From JAICJR01 sp036494715 (GTDB lineage Bacteria > Actinomycetota > Thermoleophilia > Solirubrobacterales > Thermoleophilaceae), in assembly GCA_036494715.1 (NCBI GenBank), contig DASXNY010000190.1, positions 1-48,997 of the forward strand: 48,997 bases of DNA. The letters are read 5' to 3'. The translations under genes were made by a program, and so were the position numbers. This document shows positions 25,814 to 35,569 of this stretch, piece by piece. Position 1 is the first letter of the stretch, and each line of letters opens with the position of its first letter. The notes beneath the pieces were generated by a model. That model ran no database searches, was not told the origin of the DNA, and saw only the letters and a list, made by a program, of their open reading frames with translations.

Positions 25814-25907
25814 GCGCTGGTCCGCAGTCCGCGGTCCGCAGTCGGCAGGGCGGTTGACCTGCGGTCTGCGGTCTGCGGTCTGCGGTCTGCGGTCTGTGGT
25901 CTAAGCG
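25810..25907. mobile_element. Candidate insertion: heptamer arrays between CTAAGCG direct repeats
   Basis: CTAAGCG occurs exactly at 25810-25816 and 25901-25907, bordering an 84-bp tract of tandem heptamers. The left copy holds the TAA stop of the membrane-protein gene; the right copy holds the stop (TAG on the minus strand) of TrpB2. With the tract and one copy removed, the two stops would overlap in a single CTAAGCG, just as other convergent pairs in this window do. This is what a target-site duplication would leave. No transposase is present. Confidence 0.5.
25821..25902. repeat. Two inverted heptamer arrays
   Basis: Left: four TCCGCRG-type units (25821-25848). Centre: GGCGGTTGACCT (25849-25860). 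Right: five GCGGTCT units plus one GTGGTCT (25861-25902). The reverse complement of the left unit is CTGCGGA against CTGCGGT on the right, so the arrays are inverted copies with one mismatch per unit. They could fold as a long hairpin between two convergent genes and act as a two-way terminator. Confidence 0.9.
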
Positions 25908-27265
25908 ATCGCCGGCGCAGCCGGCAATCGCGCCAGCGCCGCTTCCATGTCGGCTTCGGAGAACTCGATGTCCTCCAGCCGGCCGGCCAGGTAGTCGTCG
26001 TAGGCGGACATGTCGAAGTGGCCGTGGCCTGACAGCCCGAGCAGGATCACGCGTTCCTCGCCGGCCTCGCGGGCGGCGAGCGCCTCGTCCACGGTGGCCC
26101 GAATCGCGTGTGCCGGCTCGGGGCCCGGCACGATCCCCTCGGTCCGGGCGAAGTTCACGGCCGCCTCGAACGCCGGGTTCTGCGCGTACGCGCGCGCCTC
26201 GATCAGGCCTGCCTTGACCAGGCCGCAGAGCATCGGGGCGTCGCCGTGGTAGCGCAGCCCGCCCGCGTGCACCGGAGGCGGCACGAAGTCGTGTCCGAGG
26301 GTGTACATCGGCAGCAGCGGCGTCATGCCCACGGTGTCGCCGAAGTCGTAGCGGTAGGCGCCGCGGGTCAGCGTCGGGCACGCCGCCGGCTCGGCAGCGA
26401 GGAAGCGCGTCTTGGCCTCGCCGCGCAGCACGCGCCGGATGAACGGGAAGCTGAGGCCGGCGAAGTTCGACCCGCCGCCCACGCAGCCCACCACCACGTC
26501 GGGCTCCTCGCCGGCCATGCCCATCTGCGCCATCGCCTCCTGCCCGATCACCGTCTGGTGCAGGCAGACGTGATTGAGCACCGAGCCGAGCGAGTAGTTG
26601 GTGTCGGGACTCTTGGCCGCCACCTCTACGGCCTCCGAGATCGCGATGCCGAGCGAGCCGGTGGGATGCGAGGCCTGCGAGCGCCCGGCGTCGGTGGTGT
26701 CGCTCGGGGAGCGGTGCACGGTGGCGCCCCAGGTCTGCATCATCGAGCGGCGGTAGGGCTTCTGGTCATAGCTCGCGCCGACCATGTAGATCACGCACTC
26801 GAGCCCGAACAGCTGGCACGCGAGCGCCAGCGCCGAGCCCCACTGGCCCGCGCCCGTCTCGGTCGAGAGCCGCTTGACGCCCGCCTGCTTGTTCTCGTAG
26901 GCCTGCGCCACCGCGCTGTTGGGCTTGTGCGAGCCGGCGGGGGAGACGCCCTCGTACTTGTAGTAGATGTGCGCCGGCGTATCGAGGGACTGCTCGAGCC
27001 GCCGCGCGCGGTAGAGCGGCGTCGGCCTCCAGAGCTTGTAGACGTCGCGGACCTCGTCCGGGATCTCGACCTCCGGCTCCATCGACACCTCCTGCTGGAT
27101 CACCCCCATGGGAAAGATCGGCGTGAGGTCCTCCGGACCCGCGGGCTGCATCGTCCCCGGGTTGAGCGGCGGCATCGGATCGCCCGGCAGGTCCGGCAGC
27201 AGATTGATCCAATGGGTCGGCAGCTCCGCCTCGGACAGCAGGTACTTGACGGTGTCTGCGCTCAT
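25901..27265 (-). CDS. trpB2: Tryptophan synthase beta chain 2 (TrpB2-like)
   Basis: 454 residues, longer than TrpB1 as is usual for TrpB2, with the N-terminal extension PTHWINLLPDLPGDPMPPLNP. PLP-binding Lys114 in GSHKPNSA, phosphate loop GCVGGGSNFAG, and TETGAGQWGSAL. It condenses indole with serine to tryptophan, usually in the absence of TrpA; a role in indole salvage or as a serine deaminase is possible. No trpA is nearby. AAGGAG lies 7 bp before the ATG. Confidence 0.92.
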   Translation of the reverse strand: MSADTVKYLLSEAELPTHWINLLPDLPGDPMPPLNPGTMQPAGPEDLTPIFPMGVIQQEVSMEPEVEIPDEVRDVYKLWRPTPLYRARRLEQSLDTPAHIYYKYEGVSPAGSHKPNSAVAQAYENKQAGVKRLSTETGAGQWGSALALACQLFGLECVIYMVGASYDQKPYRRSMMQTWGATVHRSPSDTTDAGRSQASHPTGSLGIAISEAVEVAAKSPDTNYSLGSVLNHVCLHQTVIGQEAMAQMGMAGEEPDVVVGCVGGGSNFAGLSFPFIRRVLRGEAKTRFLAAEPAACPTLTRGAYRYDFGDTVGMTPLLPMYTLGHDFVPPPVHAGGLRYHGDAPMLCGLVKAGLIEARAYAQNPAFEAAVNFARTEGIVPGPEPAHAIRATVDEALAAREAGEERVILLGLSGHGHFDMSAYDDYLAGRLEDIEFSEADMEAALARLPAAPAIA

Positions 27266-27441
27266 CGCCGCTCCTTTTCCGTGGTGGAGCGCGATTCTAT
27301 GGGTCTATGAGTGAGGGCCAGGTTTCGCCGAGTGAGGTCGCCGAGCTCGTGGGAATGCTCCACGAGGCGGGCGGAACCGCACACACGGCCCGCGCCCGAC
27401 CGGCTCATCTTCCACTGACCTCCGAAGGAAAGGACTCGCCG

Positions 27442-27866
27442 ATGAAACGACGTCTCTCGCTTGCCCTCGCCGTGCTCACCGCCGCGGCGGCCGCGGCCAC
27501 GCTGCTGCTCGCCACCGGCGGCGCCAGCGCCGCGCCCGGCCGCGACACCTACGGCAACTGCCTGAAGCACGCCCAGTCCACCTTCGACATGGACGAGTGC
27601 GTGGGCACCGAGCGCACCCGCCTCAAGCCGCTGCTCGCGGCCGCCTACGGCAAGCTGCTGAAGGACCCCGAGTCGAGCGCCCACCGCAAGCACCAGATCG
27701 CGCTCTCACAGAAGGCCTGGCTCAGTTACGAGAAGCGCGACTGCGCCTACGCCGGCAGCGCCGCCCAAGGCGGCACCCTGCAGCCCATCATCCAAGGCGA
27801 GTGCCTGGTTGACAGGACACGCACCCGCATCCACGACCTGAAGAACTTCGCGGTAACGCTGGGGCG

Positions 27867-27870
<4 letters not shown>
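27442..27870 (+). CDS. LprI/DUF1311-like secreted protein
   Basis: 142 residues from ATG 27442 with GAAGGAAAGGA upstream. Signal peptide 1-31 (ending GGASA), then a helical domain with four cysteines: NCLKHAQSTFDMDEC, KRDCAYAG and GECLVD, the pattern of the lysozyme-inhibitor LprI N-terminal family. Such proteins are periplasmic or wall-bound and function is known for few. Its stop codon shares CTAG with the convergent acs stop. Confidence 0.78.
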
Positions 27871-29831
<1,961 letters not shown>

Positions 29832-29892
29832 CTGACTCCTCCTTGTCGCTTAAACGAGGCTTTACCCGGAGGTCTTTATCCTCACCCGGTCG

Positions 29893-30807
29893 ATGAATCA
29901 CGCGGGAGACATCGCCGTCCAAGCCACTGGTGTGCGCAAGAGCTACGGCTCGCTGCAGGCGCTCGCGGGTGTCGACCTCGAGATCCGGCGCGGCGAGGTG
30001 TTCGGCCTGCTGGGGCCCAACGGCGCGGGCAAGACCACGCTCGTCGAGATCCTCGAGGGCCACCGCAAGCGCGACTCGGGCGAGGCCAGCGTGCTCGGCC
30101 ACGATCCGGACAGCAGCGAACGCGAGTTCCGCGAGCGGATCGGCATCGTGCTGCAGGAGGAGGGCGTCGACGGCGTGCTCACGGTGCGCGAGGCGGTGGA
30201 GATCTACAGCGCCTCCTATCCGCACCCGCGCGACGCTCGCGAGTGCATCGCGCTCGTTGGGCTCGAGGAGAAGGCGGACGCCCGCGTCGAGACGCTGTCG
30301 GGCGGCCAGCAGCGCCGGCTCGACCTGGCGCTCGGCATCGCCGGCGACCCCGAGCTGATCTTCCTCGACGAGCCGACGACCGGCTTCGACCCCACGGCGC
30401 GCCGCCAGGCGTGGGAGGTGATCGAAGGGCTGAGCTCGCTCGGCAAGACGATCCTTTTGACGACGCACTACATGGACGAGGCGCAGAACCTCGCCGACCG
30501 CGTGGCCGTGATCGCCGCCGGGCGGATCGTGGCCGAGGGCACCCCGGACACGATTGCGGGCCGCGACGTGAGCGCGGCGCTGATCAGCTTCCGGACCCCG
30601 GACGGCGTGAGCGCCGACGAGCTGCCGCTGCCGGACGGCGCCCAGCGCAGCAACGGGCGCGTGACGTTCAGCAGCCAGACGCCCACGCGCGACCTCGCGC
30701 CGCTGATCGAATGGGCGAGCGGCCGCGGCGTTGAGCTGGACGGCCTCACCGTCACGCGCCGCTCGCTCGAGGACATCTACCTCGAGCTGACGAGGGCGGA
30801 GGAGTGA
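29893..30807 (+). CDS. ABC transporter ATP-binding protein
   Basis: 304 residues. Walker A GPNGAGKTT (41-49), Q-loop VLQEEG, signature LSGGQQRR (135-142), Walker B LIFLDEP (155-161) and H-loop LTTHYMDEAQ. A C-terminal extension after about 220 is of the DrrA/CcmA exporter type. It energises the ABC-2 permease encoded next, overlapping by 4 bp (GTGA). Substrate is unknown; this class exports drugs, lipids or polysaccharides. It starts 61 bp from the divergent acs gene. Confidence 0.93.
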   Translation: MNHAGDIAVQATGVRKSYGSLQALAGVDLEIRRGEVFGLLGPNGAGKTTLVEILEGHRKRDSGEASVLGHDPDSSEREFRERIGIVLQEEGVDGVLTVREAVEIYSASYPHPRDARECIALVGLEEKADARVETLSGGQQRRLDLALGIAGDPELIFLDEPTTGFDPTARRQAWEVIEGLSSLGKTILLTTHYMDEAQNLADRVAVIAAGRIVAEGTPDTIAGRDVSAALISFRTPDGVSADELPLPDGAQRSNGRVTFSSQTPTRDLAPLIEWASGRGVELDGLTVTRRSLEDIYLELTRAEE

Positions 30808-31676
30808 AAGACGTCCGCCCGGCCGACTTCAAGCTGCTCCTGCGCTGGACGCAGACCAGGCTGCGCATCCTGCTGCGCGGCCCGCGTGGCGCGTTCTTCA
30901 CCTTCATCTTCCCGCTGATCTTCCTGATCATCTTCGACGCGGGAAACAAGAGCAGCTCGATCGCGGTCACCGGCGGCAAGGTCGACTTCGTTCAGTTCTA
31001 CACGCCGGGCATCGCTGTCTTCGCGGTCACGACGTCGTGCTACCAGGGTCTGATCATCCTGGTGGCCAACCTGCGCGATCAGGGGATCCTCAAGCGCGTC
31101 AAGGGCACGCCGCTGTCGCCCTGGGTCTACCTGACGGCGCTCGTCGGGGCGGCGATCACGGCCGGCTTCCTGTCGGTGCTGCTGATGTTCGTCGTGGCGG
31201 TGCCGGCGTTCGGGGTGCACATCTACCCGAAGCTGCTCCCGGCGGCGGTGGTCACGCTGTTCCTGGGCGCGGCCTCGATCACCGCGATTGCGCTGTGCGT
31301 GTCCACGCTCGTCGACCGCCCGGAGAGCGCCCAGCCGATCGCCGCGATCACGTTCTTCCCGCTGCTGTTCGTCTCGGGCGTGTTCTACCCGCTCGAGACC
31401 TACCCGGACTGGCTGCAGAAGATCGCGCACATCTTCCCGCTCAGCCACATGGCGCAGGGCTTCGAGGAGTGCTTCAGCCCGCACACCACCGGCTTCGGCT
31501 TCTCCGGGCGGCACCTGAGCGTGCTCGCGATCTGGTGGGTGGTCGCGACGATCTACGCGGCGCGGCACTTCCGCTGGGAGAAGCGCCCGGGCGGTGGTGG
31601 GGGACTTGGATGGCGCCGCTCCGAGCGACGCCGGGCGCAGCAGCAGCCGAGCGCGGCCGAGGCTACGCGGCCCTGA
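30804..31676 (+). CDS. ABC-2 type transporter permease
   Basis: 290 residues with six hydrophobic segments, typical for the DrrB/ABC-2 branch. Features are FTFIFPLIFLIIFD, ILKRVKGTPLSPWVYL and FPLLFVSGVFYPLETYPDWLQ, the last characteristic of ABC-2 exporters. A basic tail (KRPGGGGGLGWRRSERRR...) follows. It forms the pore of the exporter with the ATPase upstream, overlapping it by 4 bp (GTGA). Its 3' end overlaps the convergent CDO-like gene by 14 bp. Confidence 0.92.
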   Translation: MKDVRPADFKLLLRWTQTRLRILLRGPRGAFFTFIFPLIFLIIFDAGNKSSSIAVTGGKVDFVQFYTPGIAVFAVTTSCYQGLIILVANLRDQGILKRVKGTPLSPWVYLTALVGAAITAGFLSVLLMFVVAVPAFGVHIYPKLLPAAVVTLFLGAASITAIALCVSTLVDRPESAQPIAAITFFPLLFVSGVFYPLETYPDWLQKIAHIFPLSHMAQGFEECFSPHTTGFGFSGRHLSVLAIWWVVATIYAARHFRWEKRPGGGGGLGWRRSERRRAQQQPSAAEATRP

Positions 31677-32133
31677 GCGGGCGCAGCTCCTGATTCTTCG
31701 GCACGGAGTGGCGGCTCAGCACGCCGTCGGCGGACACCGTGTAGGCGCCCGGCCGCTCGATACGCGGCGAGTAGACGTGCAGCGTCACGGTGGGCTCGCC
31801 GCCCGCGTGCGTGACGCGGTGGATGTCCGAGGGGGCGAACTCGAACGTCTCACCCGCCGAGTAGATGCTCGACAGCATCCCCACGCGGCCGACCGTGAGG
31901 CGCTCCTCGAGCACCTGCCCGCTGAGCACGGTCACGGCGCCGGAGGAGATGTCGTGGTCGTGGAAGCCGGTGTCGTGGCCGGGCATCCAGCAGATCAGCC
32001 AGCCCTCCACGTCGGGCTCGTCGACGATCGGCTCGAACACCCGCTCCAGTGGGTCGTGGCGCACGAGCTGCGTCCAGTTCGAGGGGTCGGCCGCGAGCCG
32101 CTGCGCGCGCTGGCGTAGGTCTTCGGTCCCCAT
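31663..32133 (-). CDS. Cysteine dioxygenase-family protein
   Basis: 156 residues from ATG 32133. Iron ligands His58 and His60 (GFHDHD) and His105 (SDIHRVTHAG), catalytic Tyr121 (LHVYSP), with a Gly-type residue in place of the Cys-Tyr crosslink, as in bacterial thiol dioxygenases. It oxidises cysteine or a similar thiol to a sulfinate. A promoter with good hexamers lies at 32144-32172, so the in-frame ATG at 32172 would be inside it and is unlikely. Confidence 0.85.
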   Translation of the reverse strand: MGTEDLRQRAQRLAADPSNWTQLVRHDPLERVFEPIVDEPDVEGWLICWMPGHDTGFHDHDISSGAVTVLSGQVLEERLTVGRVGMLSSIYSAGETFEFAPSDIHRVTHAGGEPTVTLHVYSPRIERPGAYTVSADGVLSRHSVPKNQELRPLRAA

Positions 32134-32143
32134 GAGGACGCAA

Positions 32144-32172
32144 AGTCTACAAACTCGATGGAGTTGATGCAA
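32144..32172 (-). promoter_or_regulatory. Promoter of the thiol-dioxygenase gene with palindrome in its spacer
   Basis: On the minus strand: TTGCAT (32172-32167), 17-bp spacer, TAGACT (32149-32144), start codon 11 bp below. Inside the spacer AACTC-GATG-GAGTT (32152-32165) is a short inverted repeat that could be an operator. Confidence 0.5.
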
Positions 32173-32190
32173 TAAACATGGCCCCGCGGA

Positions 32191-32226
32191 GTCGGGCCGC
32201 CCGTGTGGGAGGCGGGGCGGCCCGAC
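32191..32226. repeat. Perfect 12-bp inverted repeat
   Basis: GTCGGGCCGCCC (32191-32202) and GGGCGGCCCGAC (32215-32226) are exact complements around a 12-nt loop. A very stable GC hairpin follows. No U-run follows on either side, so it does not look like a simple rho-independent terminator. It lies in the 189-bp gap between the dioxygenase gene and the 65-residue gene. Confidence 0.7.
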
Positions 32227-32322
32227 CGCCGCTTGCCCGACCGGATGGAAGTTGATCCGCTCCGTACCCAGCCGCGCGTCGTTTATCGGGCAATGCGCAC
32301 CAATACTTGAGCGGTGGGCCGC

Positions 32323-32520
32323 CTACTCGTCGCGAGGTATGACCCGGACCATCGAGACCTCTTCGCCCGAGCGCGTGTCCGGGTATACGACGTACACGTC
32401 GGGGCCACCGCCGAACCAGGTGGCGAGCCCCGCCTCGCCGACGAAGATCGCGGCGCGCTGCGAGCCGTCGCTCTGCTCCACCCAGATCTTCTGACCCTCT
32501 TGAAACGGCTCCATGAGCAC
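32323..32520 (-). CDS. Small hypothetical protein, possible SH3-like barrel
   Basis: 65 residues. The sequence begins with a hydrophobic/charged alternation (FQEGQKIWVEQSDGSQRAAIFVGEAG) typical of a small beta-barrel (KOW/SH3-like), and continues VYVVYPDTRSGEEVSMVRVIP. No cysteine or membrane segment. It follows the GFA gene by 45 bp and may be co-transcribed. Opposite-strand frames over this region are less convincing. Function unknown. Confidence 0.55.
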   Translation of the reverse strand: MLMEPFQEGQKIWVEQSDGSQRAAIFVGEAGLATWFGGGPDVYVVYPDTRSGEEVSMVRVIPRDE

Positions 32521-32565
32521 ATCTTCGCGCCCTGAGCCGACCCGGTCGAGGGTGCAGGCACTACG

Positions 32566-32979
32566 TCAGCCGAGCTCGCCCTCGCCGCTCCGCTTGTGGT
32601 GCGGCAGCCCGTCGTCCGGTAGCTCGTAGTAGTCGCCTGCCTGTGACACGAACCAGTGGCTCGCCACCTTCAGACCGGTGGGGGCGTCCAGCGTTCCGGC
32701 CGCGATGCTGATCGTCTCGTTGCCGGGCGCGTCCCAGAAGAGGCTCGACCCGCACTCGCTGCAGAAGCCGCGGCGGGCGCGCGCGTCGCTGCGCGGGCTC
32801 TGCACCCAGCGCAGGCCGCGCTCCTCGACGAGCAAGAGATCGTCCCTGGCCACCGCGCTCGTCGCGGACACGTGCCCATGCCAGCGGAGGCACTCCTCGC
32901 AGTGGCAGAGGAGCACGTCGGCCAGCGGCCCGTCGACTCGGTAGCGAACCGCTCCGCAGAGGCACTGCCCTGTGGCCAC
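32566..32979 (-). CDS. GFA/CENP-V-type zinc-binding protein
   Basis: 137 residues. Zinc ligands CLCG (Cys6, Cys8), CHCEEC (25, 27, 30) and FCSECG (73, 76) are the GFA/Mss4-like pattern. Members are annotated as glutathione-dependent formaldehyde-activating enzymes, but few have known activity and actinobacteria mostly lack glutathione, so the name should not be taken literally. It follows rpe by 10 bp on the same strand. Confidence 0.88.
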   Translation of the reverse strand: MATGQCLCGAVRYRVDGPLADVLLCHCEECLRWHGHVSATSAVARDDLLLVEERGLRWVQSPRSDARARRGFCSECGSSLFWDAPGNETISIAAGTLDAPTGLKVASHWFVSQAGDYYELPDDGLPHHKRSGEGELG

Positions 32980-32989
32980 TCCGCCAGCC

Positions 32990-33670
32990 TTAGGAGGCCC
33001 CGGCGGCCGACACGAGCTCCGTGTAGGCCACCGCGGGATCCGGCGTGCCGAACACCGCGGAGCCGGCCACGAACAGCCGGGCGCCGGCGTCGCGGCAGGG
33101 GCGGGCGGTGCGCATATCGACGCCGCCGTCGACCGTGATCGCCACGCCGTCCGGCAGTATCGAGCGCAGCCGCCGCACCTTGTCCGTCGAGGTCTCGATG
33201 AAGGTCTGACCGCCCCAGCCCGGGTTGACGGTCATGCACAGCAGGATGTCGAACGACTCGGCCGCGCCTGTGACGGCCTCGGGCGGCGTGGCCGGGTTGA
33301 TCGCGAGCCCCGCGACGCAGCCCGCCTCGTGCACCGCCTTGAGCGCGTAGTGCACATGCGGCGTGGCCTCCCAGTGGATGTTGATCGAGTCGGCGCCCGC
33401 CTTGGCGAACGCCTCGACGTGATGCTCGGGGCGCTCGATCATCAGATGCACGTCGAGCCAGCCGCCGGCGCCGTGCACGTGCTCCGACAGCGCCTCCACC
33501 ATCTGCGGGCCCATCGTGATCGGCGGGACGAAGTGGCCGTCCATCACGTCCACGTGGATCACACGCGCGCCGGCGTCCATCACGAGCTTCACCTGCTCCC
33601 ACATGCGCGACCAGTCCGCAGCCAGGATCGACGGCGCGACGCGACGGCCCTCTGGGAGCCGCCCTCCCAT
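32990..33670 (-). CDS. rpe: Ribulose-phosphate 3-epimerase
   Basis: 226 residues from ATG 33670, two bases after the ThyX-like stop. Typical motifs are APSILAADW, VIHVDVMDGHFVPP with metal-binding His and Asp, MTVNPGWGGQTFIE and ITVDGGVD. It interconverts ribulose-5-phosphate and xylulose-5-phosphate, completing with RpiB (14539-14982) the non-oxidative pentose phosphate steps. Tight linkage to the upstream ThyX-like gene suggests one transcript. Confidence 0.96.
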   Translation of the reverse strand: MGGRLPEGRRVAPSILAADWSRMWEQVKLVMDAGARVIHVDVMDGHFVPPITMGPQMVEALSEHVHGAGGWLDVHLMIERPEHHVEAFAKAGADSINIHWEATPHVHYALKAVHEAGCVAGLAINPATPPEAVTGAAESFDILLCMTVNPGWGGQTFIETSTDKVRRLRSILPDGVAITVDGGVDMRTARPCRDAGARLFVAGSAVFGTPDPAVAYTELVSAAGAS

Positions 33671-33672
33671 CG

Positions 33673-35277
33673 CTAGACGCGGGCCGCGCGCTTGGCGTGA
33701 GTACGGATCTCGGACAGGATCCGCTCGAGGCGCGGCTCGGTGTCGCGGTCGACGTGCGTCATCGCGGCGGCCACGGTCGGATGCACTTTCGCGATCTGGG
33801 CGTGCAGCTCGTGCGCCACCGCGCGGTAGGTGGGATGGCCCTCGCGCCCGGAGCGCAGCTCGATCAGGTGCATCGCCTCGCGCGCGTTCATGTCGAGCAC
33901 GTAGCGGATGCGGAAGCCGAGGCAGAGCGCGTACGGGGCGAGGTCGGCGAGCCCGACGTCCACGAGCCGCTCGTACTCGGCCTGCGAGCGCTCGAGGCCC
34001 GCCTGGTAGTCGTGCGCCACGCCGGCCTCTTCGAGCTCCTCGGGCACGCCCGCACCGAGGTAGGGAGTGAGCGGCTGCCACTGCACGGTGAGCATGCGGT
34101 GGCGCTGGAGGTCGCGGAAGGCGCCGTAGTCGCCGACGATCTCGAAGCGGTAGCGCAGCGCCTCGAAGCCGCGGCCGGGGCGGTGGCGGCGGTTCTCGCG
34201 CTCGCCCACGAGCTCGCGTAGCAGCGTCCGCCGCTCGTCGGGCGGCAGCACGCGTATCGCGCTGCGCACCTCGTCCTCGGACACGCCCGCCGCCTCGAAC
34301 AGGAGCGCCGCGAGCAGGTCGTCCTCCGAGCCCTGCACCGACAGCAGCCGCACCGACGGGCGCGTGTCGTGCTCGCGCCGCGCGCGGTCGAGCCCGAGCC
34401 GCGCCGCCCAGCGGTCGGCCGCCTGCTCGCGCTCCTCGAGGTAGTGGACCCAGCGGCCGCCGCGCTCCGGGTTGTCCACCCGCGCGACGAAGCTCGGCAT
34501 CGTCTGCTGCAGCTCGCCCAGGATCATGCGGCCGTACTCGCGCGCCTCCGGGAGCGGCGAGGCCTGTAGGCGCATCAGGAGCTGCTCGTAGGCCTGGCCG
34601 GTGGCGAACATGCCCATGTGTGAGAGCGAGGCCGCGGGCAGGAGTCCGCGCAGCAGGTCGAGCGCTTTGGCCGTGATCGAGCGCGTGTGCGCCGCCTCGG
34701 GCTCGCCCTCGGCGCGCGGGAAGCGCTCCTCGGCCCAGGCCGTGACCTTGGGCAGCGCCCGCGAATAGGTGTCGAAGAGGAAGTTCATCGCCGTGCCGTA
34801 CTCGGGCCCGAGCGAGTCGTCGCTCCAGAAGCGGTAGCCGCCGCCGGGCATCGGCGTGTCGTAGGGGATGTAGCGCGTGGACTGCTCGAGGTAGGCCGCG
34901 AGCCGGCCGCGCTGAAGCACCTTGGTCATCACGTTCGACACCCACTCGCAGGCGATGTGGGCGCCACCGAGCTGGGCCACCGAGTCGTCGCCGTAGCCCA
35001 GGAAGATCGTGCGGTAGAGGCGGGCGGCGCGCTCGCCCTCCTCGCCGTCGAAGGCGCGGGCCGCGCCCGCCTCGAGGTCGCCCGCGAACTCGTCGAGGAA
35101 GAGCCGCCGGAGCGTGCCCTGATAGCGCGAATAGCGGGCAAAAAGCGCGCCCTTGACCGTCTCCGGGAGGTTCACCAGCGCGAACACGGGCCGGTCGAGG
35201 TTGGTGAAGTGGGGCGCGAGCAGCGCCCGCTCCTCCGCGCTGAAGGTCTCAACGGGGTAACGCATCGGGTTGGCCAT
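33673..35277 (-). CDS. Double ThyX-like (FAD-dependent thymidylate synthase-type) protein
   Basis: 534 residues, about twice a ThyX subunit, with two related halves. The N-half has RGRLAAYLEQSTRY (123-136), which keeps the ExSxRY half of the ThyX motif but has lost the RHR. The C-half has QRHRMLTVQWQPLTP (391-405), which keeps RHR but not the rest. Canonical ThyX has both parts (RHRxxSxNExSxRY) in each subunit. A fused dimer with complementary half-sites is possible, or a non-synthase role. It precedes rpe by 2 bp and follows the glutaredoxin gene by 35 bp. Confidence 0.78.
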   Translation of the reverse strand: MANPMRYPVETFSAEERALLAPHFTNLDRPVFALVNLPETVKGALFARYSRYQGTLRRLFLDEFAGDLEAGAARAFDGEEGERAARLYRTIFLGYGDDSVAQLGGAHIACEWVSNVMTKVLQRGRLAAYLEQSTRYIPYDTPMPGGGYRFWSDDSLGPEYGTAMNFLFDTYSRALPKVTAWAEERFPRAEGEPEAAHTRSITAKALDLLRGLLPAASLSHMGMFATGQAYEQLLMRLQASPLPEAREYGRMILGELQQTMPSFVARVDNPERGGRWVHYLEEREQAADRWAARLGLDRARREHDTRPSVRLLSVQGSEDDLLAALLFEAAGVSEDEVRSAIRVLPPDERRTLLRELVGERENRRHRPGRGFEALRYRFEIVGDYGAFRDLQRHRMLTVQWQPLTPYLGAGVPEELEEAGVAHDYQAGLERSQAEYERLVDVGLADLAPYALCLGFRIRYVLDMNAREAMHLIELRSGREGHPTYRAVAHELHAQIAKVHPTVAAAMTHVDRDTEPRLERILSEIRTHAKRAARV

Positions 35278-35312
35278 ACTAGGCGACCGACCGGCCGCCC
35301 CTAGTGGACCCG

Positions 35313-35528
35313 TCAGCCCCTGCCGTTCCAGCCGACGGTCACCCCTTCCGGCGCCACGATCGTCGGCACCACGCCGCTGCCGCGCGAGTGTTCCATCAGC
35401 TCCTCGCGCCAGCCGCGGTCCGCCGTGGCGTCGCGCTCCTCCCAGTCGAGGCCCTCTGCGCCGAGGGCGTCCCGTGCCTGCTGGCAGTAGGGACAGCCCG
35501 GCTTCACGTACATGATCCGTTCCGCCAT
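35313..35528 (-). CDS. Glutaredoxin-like protein
   Basis: 71 residues. Redox motif CPYC (12-15) after MYVKPG, cis-proline in VVPTIV, then GVTVGWNG. Short for a full glutaredoxin but complete in core motifs; resembles the mycoredoxin/glutaredoxin-like small proteins that use mycothiol in actinobacteria. It is the first gene of the minus-strand set with the ThyX-like protein, rpe and the GFA protein, and is 41 bp from the divergent proline dehydrogenase gene. Confidence 0.85.
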   Translation of the reverse strand: MAERIMYVKPGCPYCQQARDALGAEGLDWEERDATADRGWREELMEHSRGSGVVPTIVAPEGVTVGWNGRG

Positions 35529-35556
35529 CGCCCCGAGGCTACCGACCTCCGGCGAG

Positions 35557-35562
35557 TAGCTT
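35557..35562 (+). promoter_or_regulatory. Probable -10 of a leaderless PRODH transcript
   Basis: TAGCTT lies 7 bp before the GTG start at 35570; same hexamer as in the patatin promoter. No ribosome site precedes the start. Confidence 0.35.
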
Positions 35563-35569
35563 TCTGGCC

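Noticed and set aside
27307..27441. In-frame extension of the LprI-like gene up to 27307
   Set aside because: A strong ribosome site and a typical signal peptide begin at ATG 27442; the extra residues show no pattern.
29843..29892. Operator in the acs/ABC divergent region (repeat of TAAAG-CCTC)
   Set aside because: The two copies differ in length and no matching regulator is nearby; too weak to call.
32252..32535. Plus-strand small genes opposite the 65-residue gene
   Set aside because: They lack ribosome sites and beta/alpha patterning, while the minus-strand protein has a coherent small-barrel pattern and lies in line with the GFA operon.
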